Shown: positions 16,816-24,169 of the stretch, piece by piece | How the letters are laid out: each line of letters opens with the position of its first letter | How positions within the stretch are numbered: the first letter of the stretch is position 1 | Source of the DNA: Candidatus Sulfotelmatobacter sp. | Lineage (GTDB): Bacteria > Acidobacteriota > Terriglobia > Terriglobales > Acidobacteriaceae | Length of the DNA stretch: 37,226 nucleotides | NCBI GenBank assembly: GCA_030041475.1 | Contig: JASHNU010000037.1 | Location: forward strand, 1 to 37,226 | Direction: 5' to 3' | The notes under the pieces: generated by a model | What the model was told of the DNA's origin: nothing | The model's input: only the letters and a program-made list of their open reading frames with translations | Databases searched by the model: none | Position numbers and translations under genes: made by a program

Positions 16816-17688
16816 ATGGGCACTGGGCGCAGGGTCGTGACGTCTACGGGCAAGCTCGTCCTGTGCCTGGCCGTGGTGAGCGTGGTTCTGCTCAGCTTGG
16901 TTGTGCCCTCCTTGAACAGCTTGAGTTTCGCGCGGGCGGCAGACACGCAGACTCATCCGCGAAAGAAAAAACAGCAGCAGCCTCCGCCGCCGTTGCCTTC
17001 TGGACCTACAGGGCGGCCAGTACCGCAGGTTCCTCTGGATTCGGTGCGGCCGATCGCGCCGCAAGTGAGTTATCAAAACGGGCTGTTGACCATCGTCTCG
17101 CCCAATTCAACTTTGGGCGACATTCTGAAAGCTGTGAAGAAGCTGACCCAAGCGGATATCGACATTCCCGACGCGCCGGAGCACGTGGTGATGCGGCTGG
17201 GGCCAGGTTCGCCGCGAGAGGTCGTAGCGGAACTACTCAACGGATCGCGTTTCAACTACGTTCTGCTCGGGTCTCCTGACGACGCGAACCTGCTGACGCG
17301 CGTAGTGCTGGTCGCGAAGAGCGGGCCGGAGAACCCGCCCGGCGCCAATCCGGGGCAGCCCGCGAAGCCTGCGCCGCAAAACGCGAGTCAGCCCGCGCCA
17401 GAGATGGCGCAGGAAGCGAGCGATACGGACGCGGTGGAAGAGAACGCAGATGACAACGCCGAGCCCACGCCTCCGCCTGCTGATGCTGCAGAACAACCGG
17501 CGAACCCGCCCGATGCCAACCAGCCAAAGACGCCGCAGCAGTTGCTGCAGGAGATGCAGCAGCGGCAGTTGCTGATGCAGCAGCAACAACAGCAGCAGCA
17601 ACAACAGCCGGGACAGCCGCCGGTTCCAGGCCCGGGAATGCCGATACCGCAGCCACCGCAGCAGCCACCACAACAACAAGACCAGTAG
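16816..17688 (+). CDS. Secreted protein with an STN-like domain and a Gln/Pro-rich tail
   Basis: Protein of 290 aa, ATG at 16816 with GGAGG 8 bases upstream and TAGAAT at 16759-16764 as a possible -10. A signal or anchor segment spans about 12-38. A basic Gln/Pro linker (RKKKQQQPPPP) follows, then a compact domain at about 83-168 (VSYQNGLLTIVSPNSTLGDI, a helix, HVVMRLGPGSPREVVAELLN, YVLLG, TRVVLVAK). Its strand-helix order resembles the secretin and TonB short N-terminal (STN) domain. The rest is disordered: Pro/Ala/Asn-rich, then LLQEMQQRQLLM running into about ten Gln and Pro-Gln repeats. STN domains normally precede a secretin or TonB receptor barrel; none is present, so this is a free-standing version. 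Its partner is unknown. Confidence 0.75.
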   Translation: MGTGRRVVTSTGKLVLCLAVVSVVLLSLVVPSLNSLSFARAADTQTHPRKKKQQQPPPPLPSGPTGRPVPQVPLDSVRPIAPQVSYQNGLLTIVSPNSTLGDILKAVKKLTQADIDIPDAPEHVVMRLGPGSPREVVAELLNGSRFNYVLLGSPDDANLLTRVVLVAKSGPENPPGANPGQPAKPAPQNASQPAPEMAQEASDTDAVEENADDNAEPTPPPADAAEQPANPPDANQPKTPQQLLQEMQQRQLLMQQQQQQQQQQPGQPPVPGPGMPIPQPPQQPPQQQDQ

Positions 17689-17772
17689 GCGCCGCTCACA
17701 ACCCGACAAGACCAGGAGCTCAGTGCGTGGGTTTCACGAAGCACAGGCGTTCGCTATGCGCGGCGCGGCAGG

Positions 17773-19158
17773 TTAAGGTGCGTTGCCGCGTGCGGTTTCA
17801 GAGCGCAGAGTCGTACTACTGGCAGTCAGAGGTGCAGCGCCCGGGGACAGGGCTTGCTGCAGCAGTTTCCAGTCGCGAGAGACTTCGCTTTCTGCGACTT
17901 CGTGAGGCGACTTCCCGTGCAATTCTGACTGCAACCGCGCTTCGAGCAGTTCGCGGACAAGCTGCGGCGGCGCATCGCCGCTCAACACATTTTCAGCCGA
18001 GGCGCCGACGCGAACCATGCGGCCCCCGTACTGCATCTGGAGAACCAGCCGGCCGTCGTGGTCGAAATCCTTCTTCGCTCTTGCCTGCAATTTTGCCCAC
18101 GCTTTGCCCGCATTCTGTCCCGAAGTTACGGGATAGCTCTCGGCGAGGAGACTCCTCAACTGGTGCTGGTAGGCGCGGAAATCCTCAGTGTCGAGATGTG
18201 GCTCCGGTTCGCGGCCGGGGTTCATCACCAGTGCGTCCTGCGGAGGTCGGAACCGGCCTGCGCCCGTGGCGACGTAGGCGGCCACAACGCCGCCGGCGCA
18301 GAACGGGCATGCCACAGCCGTGGGCACAATGTATTTCGTCGATTTAAGGAACGACTCGACCACGCCGTGCACGGCGGAGCTGCGCGGCATGCTGCCCGGC
18401 ACCTGCGCGATGACCAGCCGTGAATACTCTATTTCAGGATGGCGCTGGTTGTACTTCACCAGCATTTTGGCGATTTGTTTGGGCGTTGTTATGCCCACGT
18501 CGGCCACGACGCTGCGATGCAGCGCCTTGGGATAGTAAAAGTTGATGATCTCTTTGGCAAAGTCGGCGCAGTTTCGCGAAACCGTGTGGAAATGAGACTC
18601 GTTCGGCTGTGAGTTGAGCTTGCGGATCAGGGCCGCATCCTGCTCGGGTGTGGTGTCGATTTCGAAGCCGTAAATGGTGCGGTCGTAGGACGAACCCACG
18701 AGTTCGTACCAGTTTCCGCCCGGCGTTTCGCCACTTGGGCCGTCGGGCGCAACGGACTCGAGATGCTTGCGGCGGTAGTGGTCGCGCAGGAGCGCTACCG
18801 TTTTCGCGTCGGCGAACAATGGCACATCTTCGGGCCAGTCGACGGCATAGAGATATGGAACGAGAGGAATGGCGATCCAGTCGTAGCCGCCAACGCCGTC
18901 ATAGCGGCTGAGTACGACTCCGGTTTCGTCGGCGGCGCAAGGGCGCAGGATCAGCGGAGTATCGGCACAGACGCCGGAAAGATAGACGGCGGCGTGGCCG
19001 GTCGCGGTGAAAAAGCCCAGTCTGCCGTAGGGTTCTTCCAGAAAAAGCGTGGCTGAGGCGCTGGCGAGCGTTGAGCACACCAGCAACAACGAAGTGAACA
19101 GCAGCAGGATTAGTCTGCTGCTGGCGCGCCGCATGGGTTGGATGTGGCGTGTGGGCAT
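17773..19158 (-). CDS. Secreted protein with a possible permuted papain-like (NlpC/P60-type) fold
   Basis: The ATG at 19158 is preferred over an upstream in-frame TTG at 19173, because GGGG stands just before it. The product is 461 aa with a signal peptide to about residue 36. The mature protein opens with LFLEEPYGRLGFFTATGHAAVYL, with His55 in a GHAAVY context. About 140 residues later comes FHTVSRNCADFAKEIINF, with Cys197 in an RNCADF context. A His-before-Cys order with these contexts fits circularly permuted papain-fold hydrolases; this is inference from two motifs. A hydrophobic segment (YIVPTAVACPFCAGGVVAAYV) and a charged C-terminal half without known domains follow. It is convergent with the STN-like gene. 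Confidence 0.72.
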   Translation of the reverse strand: MPTRHIQPMRRASSRLILLLFTSLLLVCSTLASASATLFLEEPYGRLGFFTATGHAAVYLSGVCADTPLILRPCAADETGVVLSRYDGVGGYDWIAIPLVPYLYAVDWPEDVPLFADAKTVALLRDHYRRKHLESVAPDGPSGETPGGNWYELVGSSYDRTIYGFEIDTTPEQDAALIRKLNSQPNESHFHTVSRNCADFAKEIINFYYPKALHRSVVADVGITTPKQIAKMLVKYNQRHPEIEYSRLVIAQVPGSMPRSSAVHGVVESFLKSTKYIVPTAVACPFCAGGVVAAYVATGAGRFRPPQDALVMNPGREPEPHLDTEDFRAYQHQLRSLLAESYPVTSGQNAGKAWAKLQARAKKDFDHDGRLVLQMQYGGRMVRVGASAENVLSGDAPPQLVRELLEARLQSELHGKSPHEVAESEVSRDWKLLQQALSPGAAPLTASSTTLRSETARGNAP

Positions 19159-19358
19159 CGTTACCCCAGACAATTGATTCTAACTCAGCTAATTAGAACC
19201 CTTTAGCAAAAGAATAGTTGCGCGGAATCGGAAAAACCAGTTACTGAGGTGTGGAAAACTCAGGGTAGAAAAGGGATGTTGGCGACCGGAGAATATAAAG
19301 CGAATATATTGAACCCTGGTACGCTACTTGTTCGGATTCGCTACTCTAGGCGGGAATT

Positions 19359-20180
19359 ATGCAGAACGGGCATCCCCCAGATAAGCCATACATACTGGCG
19401 ACCGGGGAGAAAGCTGTTTCTCGTCTGGACCTTTTGGAGCGAATTTTTGGTCCGGCGACGCGCCACTTGCTGTCCGCGGCCGGGCTGTCCCCAGGCATGC
19501 GTGTAGGGGAGATCGGTTGTGGCATCGGCCTCACGGCACAATGGGTGGCAATGCACGTCAGCCCCGGCGGATCAGTGACGGGCGTGGACTCAAGTTCTGA
19601 GCAACTGCACATTGCGGGAAAAAGCGCGACAGAAGCCGGCATCACAAATCTTTCATTCCGCGAAGGCAATGCTTACGAGACTGGCTTGCCGCGGGATTCT
19701 TTTGATCTTGTCTACTGCCGGTTCCTCTTGTGCCATCTCGCTGATCCTGCCAAGGCAGTGGCAGAAATGAGTTCACTCTTGAAGCGGGGCGGAATCCTCG
19801 TATGCGAAGATCACGACGATGATGGCATCTTCACCGAACCCGCGACACACGCCTACAAGCGACTTGTTGAAATCAGCAATGCTGTGAATCGCAGCCACGG
19901 CCTCGATTCCTGCATCGGTCTCAAGCTGCCCCGGCTATTTCGCGAAGCGGGCTTCACGCAGCCGGAGGCAAAGGTGAACCAGATCGCCGTATTACGCGGT
20001 GAGGAGAAGCGATTTTGGGAGCTGACGTTGAGAGAAGCAGCGCCCGCGATTTTGGCCGCTCACGCATCCACTTCGGAGGAGCTCGACGCTATCTGCGAAG
20101 AAATGCGCGAGATCGCTCAGGATGAATCCATCCTTCTGATGCTGGCACGCGTCACTCAGGTGTGGGCGAGAAAAGCCTGA
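19359..20180 (+). CDS. Class I SAM-dependent methyltransferase
   Basis: Protein of 273 aa with a Rossmann methyltransferase core. Motif I VGEIGCGIG is residues 49-57, and the acidic residue ending strand 2 is Asp77 (GSVTGVDSSS). The later strand-4 region is DSFDLVYCRFLLCHLADP, followed by LLKRGGILVCEDHDDD. The pattern is that of the UbiE/Methyltransf_11 type; the methyl acceptor cannot be told. The C-terminal part (about 190-273) is mostly helical. The ATG at 19359 follows GGCGGGA closely. The gene stands alone between divergent (left) and convergent (right) minus-strand genes. Confidence 0.88.
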   Translation: MQNGHPPDKPYILATGEKAVSRLDLLERIFGPATRHLLSAAGLSPGMRVGEIGCGIGLTAQWVAMHVSPGGSVTGVDSSSEQLHIAGKSATEAGITNLSFREGNAYETGLPRDSFDLVYCRFLLCHLADPAKAVAEMSSLLKRGGILVCEDHDDDGIFTEPATHAYKRLVEISNAVNRSHGLDSCIGLKLPRLFREAGFTQPEAKVNQIAVLRGEEKRFWELTLREAAPAILAAHASTSEELDAICEEMREIAQDESILLMLARVTQVWARKA

Positions 20181-20256
20181 ACGCCAGAAGGTTGCAGGAA
20201 GCCCCAAACGGCCGCAAAAGGCGAACCGGAGCCCAACCCAGCGCTGTCCGGACATT

Positions 20257-21384
20257 TTATTCAGTGGATGATTCTTCGCCGGATGCCAGCAGACGCGCCT
20301 TCGCCCAGCGGGCGCTTTCGGCGACAGATTCGTCCTGGTCACTGTCCAGCTTGTCCAGCAGGGGCAGGAAATCCCGGTTTCCGCTGTTGCCCATGGCGAT
20401 GGCAGCGTTTCGGCGCAGGCCAGAGCGGCGGGCGCGGCGGATGGGCGAGCGGCGGAAGGTCTCGCGGAATTGTTCTTCTGACATTTCTGCCAGCTTTTCT
20501 GCGAACTCGGCCAGGGCCGGGTTGACCAGGCCGGGACGAGGCTTGAACTCGGCCACTGTTGTCACCGGAGCTTTGCGGTTCCAGGGGCAGACGTCCTGGC
20601 AGATGTCGCAGCCAAAGATGTGTCGGCCCATGCCTGCTCGCAGCTCTTCGGGGATGGAGCCCCGCTTCTCAATGGTCAGATAGGAAATGCATTTGTTCGA
20701 GTCGAGCTGGTAGGGTGCGACAATGGCATCGGTGGGGCAGGCTTCGATGCAGCGGGTGCAGGTGCCGCAGCGGTCGGGCGGAGGCGGATTCAAAGCAGAG
20801 ACGTCGGGTGTGAGTTCGAGCGAGGTGAGAATCACGCCGAGGAAGAGCCATGATCCCTGTTTCTGGTTGATGAGGCAGGTGTTCTTGCCGATCCAGCCGA
20901 TGCCTGCGTGTCTCGCAAAGACACGCTCGACGATGGGACCGGTGTCGACGTAGGAGCGAGTGATGAGATTCGTTCGCTCCTCAGAGGGCACCGCTTCGCA
21001 CACCGCGGCTTCGACCTGTTGCAGACGGCACAGCACGGCGTCGTGATAGTCTTCGCGGCTCCAGGCGTAGCGCGAGATCCATCCTCGGTCGGGATCGTGC
21101 ACTTGGGTTGAGTAAGGATTTTCGGTGTTGTAGTTGATGGCGCAGACAATGACGCTATGCGCCCAGGGCGCGATGCGGCGGAGTGAACTGCGCTTGAGCT
21201 CGCCATTTTCGTCGCGCGCTTCCATGTATTTCATTTCCCCGGCGCGGCCGGCGGCGATCCATGCGGGAAAGTGCGCGAGTTCCGCGGCGTCGGCGGCGGG
21301 AGCGATGCCGCAGAGGTCGAAGCCGGCTGCGAGCGCGGCGCGGCGGATGAGGGCGGTGAGGTCGGAGATGGAGAGGGTGGTCAT
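20257..21384 (-). CDS. queG: Epoxyqueuosine reductase QueG
   Basis: Cobalamin- and iron-sulfur-dependent enzyme for the last step of queuosine synthesis in tRNA (epoxyqueuosine to queuosine). The 375-aa product has the N-terminal DUF1730 region with SYVDTGPIVERVFARHAGIG, where Asp147 is the expected catalytic acid. Two 4Fe-4S motifs follow: CGTCTRCIEACP (Cys206, 209, 212, 216), and Cys232 with CDICQDVCP (Cys259, 262, 266). The C-terminal ~80 residues form a HEAT-like repeat (SGLRRNAAIAMGNSGNRDFL), as in the usual long form. The ATG at 21384 has no clear ribosome site. No other queuosine gene lies in the window. Confidence 0.96.
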   Translation of the reverse strand: MTTLSISDLTALIRRAALAAGFDLCGIAPAADAAELAHFPAWIAAGRAGEMKYMEARDENGELKRSSLRRIAPWAHSVIVCAINYNTENPYSTQVHDPDRGWISRYAWSREDYHDAVLCRLQQVEAAVCEAVPSEERTNLITRSYVDTGPIVERVFARHAGIGWIGKNTCLINQKQGSWLFLGVILTSLELTPDVSALNPPPPDRCGTCTRCIEACPTDAIVAPYQLDSNKCISYLTIEKRGSIPEELRAGMGRHIFGCDICQDVCPWNRKAPVTTVAEFKPRPGLVNPALAEFAEKLAEMSEEQFRETFRRSPIRRARRSGLRRNAAIAMGNSGNRDFLPLLDKLDSDQDESVAESARWAKARLLASGEESSTE

Positions 21385-21755
21385 TGGATCAAATTACTAA
21401 GGATGCTCGCGTCGCGCTTGATTGTCATCCCGCTGCGCGCGATGACGCGCGGTCGCTCACCCAGATCTTTCGCTCAGCAAACTGCGCTTCGCTCAGGATG
21501 GCAAACACAAATTTTCAGGTTGCAGATTTCAGATTGCAGAATCAAAAGCGATCTGGGTTCTGAGATCTTCAATCCCAAGTCCTCAATCTGAAATCCCCTC
21601 GCTTCCCAAAGTGGCATCCCGAATCAGGAATGGCTGCGATTTTCTTGCGATATTCCTTGTCCCACGAAACTCAGGGTATTACCTTCGCGCTGAAGAGTCA
21701 CGCACGTTTCCCGCGCGCTCTTCGGGAATCCGGTTGATGAAAGGAGCGAATACAG
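21385..21755. other. Intergenic region with short repeated sequence, no gene
   Basis: A 371-bp gap between queG and the HELLE-motif gene. It contains a near-direct repeat of TTCGCTCAG separated by about 13 bases around 21468-21498. A low-complexity tract follows (about 21510-21600), where variants of TTTCAGATTGCAGA and CAATCTGAAATCC recur in both orientations. This composition is typical of non-coding intergenic repeats. The downstream ribosome site AAGGAG (about 21741) belongs to the next gene. Confidence 0.45.
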
Positions 21756-22595
21756 ATGCCACAGATGCCACACGCGCAAAATGCGACAGCTCAGATATCC
21801 GTCATCAACGAGAGCACGGTGCTGACCGATGCTGACGTTACCCCGGTCGTGATCGCCCTGCAACAGCAGGTCACGAACGACTTCCGCCCCATTTGGGGCA
21901 TCGACGCGGAACTGAAGATGATTCCGCAGGGCACACAGCCCACGGCTGGAAGCTGGTGGCTGGCCATTCTGGACGATTCCGATCAGGCGGGAGCGCTGGG
22001 CTACCATGATCTGACGCCGGACGGTTTGCCGATCGGGAAGGTCTTCGCGGCCAGCGATCTGAAGGCCGGCACTTCGTGGAGCGTCACGGCGAGCCATGAA
22101 TTGCTGGAGATGCTGGCCGACCCGAACATCAACCTGAGCGTTCTGGTGCAGAACGCCAACACCAGCGGGACGCTCTTTGCCTACGAAGTGTGCGACGCGT
22201 GCGAGGACGACAGTTTTGGATACCAGATCAACAATGTGCTGGTGTCGGACTTTGTGTATCCGGCGTGGTTTGAGAATTTTCGCGCACAGGGTTCGACGCA
22301 GTTTGACCGCATGAACAAAATTCAGAATCCTCTGGAGCTGCTGGCCGGAGGGTACATTGGGGTATTCAATATCAGTGAGGGCACCGGCTGGCAGCAATTG
22401 ACGTCGCAGAAAACTCTCACGAACATGCGGCACCGCGGACATGTGGGATCGCGCCGCGAGCGCCGCGGGGTGTTGCGCAACCTGTGGGTACCGAGTCTGC
22501 CGCAGCGCAAGATTGTAACCAATGCGCAGCATTACCGGCAGCACGTGCAGATGATCGAGCAGCGAAGAGAAAAAAGCCTGACGGACGTGGCCTGA
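21756..22595 (+). CDS. Protein of unknown function with an HELLE motif (possible zincin-like metalloprotein)
   Basis: Protein of 279 aa, ATG at 21756 with AAGGAG 9 bases upstream; no signal peptide. The central motif VTASHELLEMLADP (about 110-123) has His114-Glu115-x-x-Glu118, followed by Asp122-Pro123. Further on are YEVCDACEDDSFGY (143-156), a Cys/Asp-rich segment, and VLVSDFVYPAWF. An HExxE helix followed by conserved Asp and Cys-Asp segments suggests a metal site like that of zincin peptidases, though the usual second His is Glu. The last ~60 residues are strongly basic (RHRGHVGSRRERRGVLRNLW), probably a disordered or nucleic-acid-binding tail. A strong terminator follows at 22627. Confidence 0.78.
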   Translation: MPQMPHAQNATAQISVINESTVLTDADVTPVVIALQQQVTNDFRPIWGIDAELKMIPQGTQPTAGSWWLAILDDSDQAGALGYHDLTPDGLPIGKVFAASDLKAGTSWSVTASHELLEMLADPNINLSVLVQNANTSGTLFAYEVCDACEDDSFGYQINNVLVSDFVYPAWFENFRAQGSTQFDRMNKIQNPLELLAGGYIGVFNISEGTGWQQLTSQKTLTNMRHRGHVGSRRERRGVLRNLWVPSLPQRKIVTNAQHYRQHVQMIEQRREKSLTDVA

Positions 22596-22626
22596 CAAAC
22601 CCCTGCGTCCGCTTCGAGCTCCTTGC

Positions 22627-22651
22627 AGCCCCGCGCCAGCGGGGCTTTTTT
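22627..22651 (+). terminator. Intrinsic terminator after the HELLE-motif gene
   Basis: AGCCCCGC (22627-22634), loop GCCA, GCGGGGCT (22639-22646), then a run of six T (22646-22651). It lies about 30 bp after the stop codon on the same strand. Confidence 0.9.
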
Positions 22652-22680
22652 CATGGCTAGGAAGGGACTATGCTTTCGCC

Positions 22681-23202
22681 ATGCGTGCGAAAAGATTGGT
22701 GGCTGTTTTTGTTGTTTCGTTCTGCACCTCGGTTCTTGGAGCGCAACAAGCCTCAGTCGGTGCGGCCTCGGCGACGAAGAGTATTCTCGGCGTCGCCGGC
22801 CCGAGCCACGAGCCGATGGAGTTGTCGGCAGCCGACCTGAAAGCGATGCCGCGAACCACCGTGAATTTTCACAATTCCCACACCAATGCCGACGAGACTT
22901 ACTCAGGCGTTCGCCTGGCGGACGTGCTGGCAAAGATGGACGCGCCGCTGGGCAACGCGCTGCGCGGCGAAGCGCTGGCGAATTACGTCGTCGCGACGGG
23001 ATCGGATGGTTACACGGTAGTGCTGGCGCTGGGTGAGGTCGATCCGAGTTTTCATCCAGGAGAAGTGATCGTCGCCGATACGATGGACGGCAAGCCCCTG
23101 GATGAGCACTCGGGGCCCTTTAAGCTGGTGGTGACCGAGGACAAGCGGCCAGCGCGGGGAGTGCGCAACCTGATCAGGATTGAACTGAAAACGGCGCGAT
23201 AG
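22681..23202 (+). CDS. Small secreted protein with an oxidoreductase molybdopterin-binding-like (sulfite oxidase) fold
   Basis: Protein of 173 aa with a signal peptide (residues 1-21, ending VLGAQ). The mature part resembles the Oxidored_molyb domain: an opening beta strand (SILGVAGPSHEPMELSAADL), LKAMPRTTVNFHN, SGVRLADVLAKMDAPLG, VATGSDGYTVVLALGEVDPS and KPLDEHSGPFKLVVTEDKRP with a final RGVRNLIRIEL. The Cys ligand of catalytic sulfite oxidases is absent and the protein is short, so it may not bind the cofactor; this is inference. The ATG at 22681 lies 6 nt after TATGCT, without a ribosome site. Confidence 0.85.
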   Translation: MRAKRLVAVFVVSFCTSVLGAQQASVGAASATKSILGVAGPSHEPMELSAADLKAMPRTTVNFHNSHTNADETYSGVRLADVLAKMDAPLGNALRGEALANYVVATGSDGYTVVLALGEVDPSFHPGEVIVADTMDGKPLDEHSGPFKLVVTEDKRPARGVRNLIRIELKTAR

Positions 23203-23217
23203 GGGTACGATTCGCTT

Positions 23218-23346
23218 ATGAGAATCGGCGAAGTCGGGAAACGAGCGGACCTGAGTCTGCTAGAAATCCTGCCTTCGAAATTTCGCTTGACTCTATACCA
23301 TGGTATAGACCGGATACTGGCGTTGTCCGCAGAGAGAAGCGGATGA
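23218..23346 (+). pseudogene. Remnant of a MerR-family regulator (first ~13 residues only)
   Basis: A 42-codon frame begins MRIGEVGKRADLS, which matches the start of the DNA-binding helix-turn-helix of MerR-family regulators (pattern MxIGExAKxxGVS). After that the similarity stops at once: the next residues (LLEILPSKFRLTLYHG) are not the expected TIRYYE segment. The frame then reads through a MerR-type operator and ends at TGA (23344-23346). It is best explained as the 5' end of a regulator gene left after a deletion. AGGGG lies about 12 bases before the ATG. Confidence 0.5.
23287..23318 (+). promoter_or_regulatory. MerR-type promoter/operator ahead of the SnoaL-like gene
   Basis: TTGACT (23287-23292) is followed by a perfect 18-bp palindrome TCTATACCATGGTATAGA (23292-23309), then GATACT (23313-23318). 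The spacer is 20 bp (19 if GGATAC is used). An over-long spacer filled by a dyad is the hallmark of promoters controlled by MerR-family activators. It would drive the gene at 23373, giving a leader of about 48 nt with AAGGAG before the ATG. Confidence 0.7.
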
Positions 23347-23372
23347 AAGGAAATTGATGACAAGGAGTTCAT

Positions 23373-23927
23373 ATGCGAAGAAATCCTGCTGCTCTCTTAT
23401 CGCTCTTGCTGGTTGTCATGACGACGCCATACCGCGCTCAAGCTGCCAGCGAGCAGGAAAACAACAAGAAGGTCGCACGAGCATTTTTTGAGGACGTAAT
23501 CGGGACGGGGAAACTGGAGAATTACGCGAAGTCTCATGCGCCCGACTTCGTAGCCCATGGATCAGACGGAGATTACACGCTGGCGGACGATAGCGCTGCG
23601 GCACGAGACGAACGCACCGCCCTGCCGGACGTGCAGATCGCCGTAAACCGAATGGTCGCCGAGGGGGACTTGGTCGCCGTGCACTGGACGGCGTGGGGCA
23701 CGAACACGCAGCCGGGCATGGGGCTGCCGGCTACGGGCAAAAAGATTCGAGTTTCGGGAATCACCATCTTCCGCTTCAAGGCAGGGAAGATATCGGAAGA
23801 GTGGAGTGCATGGAACATGCTGTCTGCGCTGAAGCAGGCCGGCTGTATCCTGCCAACCCGTAAGACGTCGCGGACAGGAGTGTCCGCCCCACATTACAGG
23901 CCGAGTTTCTTGACTTCCTCGCTGTAG
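23373..23927 (+). CDS. Secreted SnoaL-like (NTF2-fold) protein
   Basis: Protein of 184 aa, ATG at 23373 with AAGGAG 5 bases upstream. A signal peptide covers residues 1-25 (ending AQAA). The core is a SnoaL-like ester-cyclase type NTF2 fold: NKKVARAFFEDVIGTGKLEN, HAPDFVAHGSD, LPDVQIAVNRMVAEGDLVAV, HWTAWGTNTQ, KIRVSGITIFRFKAGKISEEW and SAWNMLSALKQAG. This fold serves hydrolases, isomerases and binding proteins, so the reaction is unknown. The natural fold ends near residue 155. The last ~19 residues are encoded by a REP-like palindrome (from 23870) and by antisense of the convergent DUF507 gene (34-bp overlap), so the original stop was probably lost. A MerR-type operator lies upstream. Confidence 0.82.
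   Translation: MRRNPAALLSLLLVVMTTPYRAQAASEQENNKKVARAFFEDVIGTGKLENYAKSHAPDFVAHGSDGDYTLADDSAAARDERTALPDVQIAVNRMVAEGDLVAVHWTAWGTNTQPGMGLPATGKKIRVSGITIFRFKAGKISEEWSAWNMLSALKQAGCILPTRKTSRTGVSAPHYRPSFLTSSL
23870..23887. repeat. REP-like palindrome at the SnoaL-like gene 3' end
   Basis: GCGGACA (23870-23876), loop GGAG, TGTCCGC (23881-23887), a perfect 7-bp stem. Read on the minus strand it is preceded by TGTGGGG, like the 13132 element (TGTAGGG). It lies inside the SnoaL-like reading frame. Confidence 0.65.
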
Positions 23928-24169
23928 TACTTGCGGTAGAGGATGTCCCACTCCTGGGAGCCCTCGAGAATGGTGCGCTTCTGGCTCTCGATTTTCTGGC
24001 GGGCGGCGCCGTCGATTTTTTCTTCCTGGTTGAGCAGGTCTTCGAGAATCTTGCGGGTTTCCTGGCGGATGGTGTTGGGGTCTTCGATGAACTCGACTTC
24101 GTCCATCTGCTTGAGCACCTCGGCGACGGCGCGGGCGAGCACGTTGATTTTGTCGCGGCTGAGTCTCAC
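23894..24169 (-). CDS. DUF507-family protein, second of a tandem pair
   Basis: Small soluble protein of 91 aa matching DUF507: MRLSRDKINVLARAVAEVLK, then an acidic stretch (EVEFIEDPN), a helix (TIRQETRKILEDLLNQEEKI) and a basic C-terminal half ending YRKYYSEEVKKLGL. The start is GTG at 24169, overlapping the TGA of the other DUF507 gene (GTGA), so the two are probably translated together and may form a heterodimer. Function is unknown. Its 3' end overlaps the convergent SnoaL-like frame by 34 bp. Confidence 0.9.
   Translation of the reverse strand: MRLSRDKINVLARAVAEVLKQMDEVEFIEDPNTIRQETRKILEDLLNQEEKIDGAARQKIESQKRTILEGSQEWDILYRKYYSEEVKKLGL

Noticed and set aside
16597-17076. 5' extension of the secreted-protein frame on the minus strand (160 extra codons)
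   Set aside because: A signal peptide with a ribosome site begins at 16596. The extension is Arg/His-rich and overlaps the start of the plus-strand STN-like gene, so it is a shadow frame.
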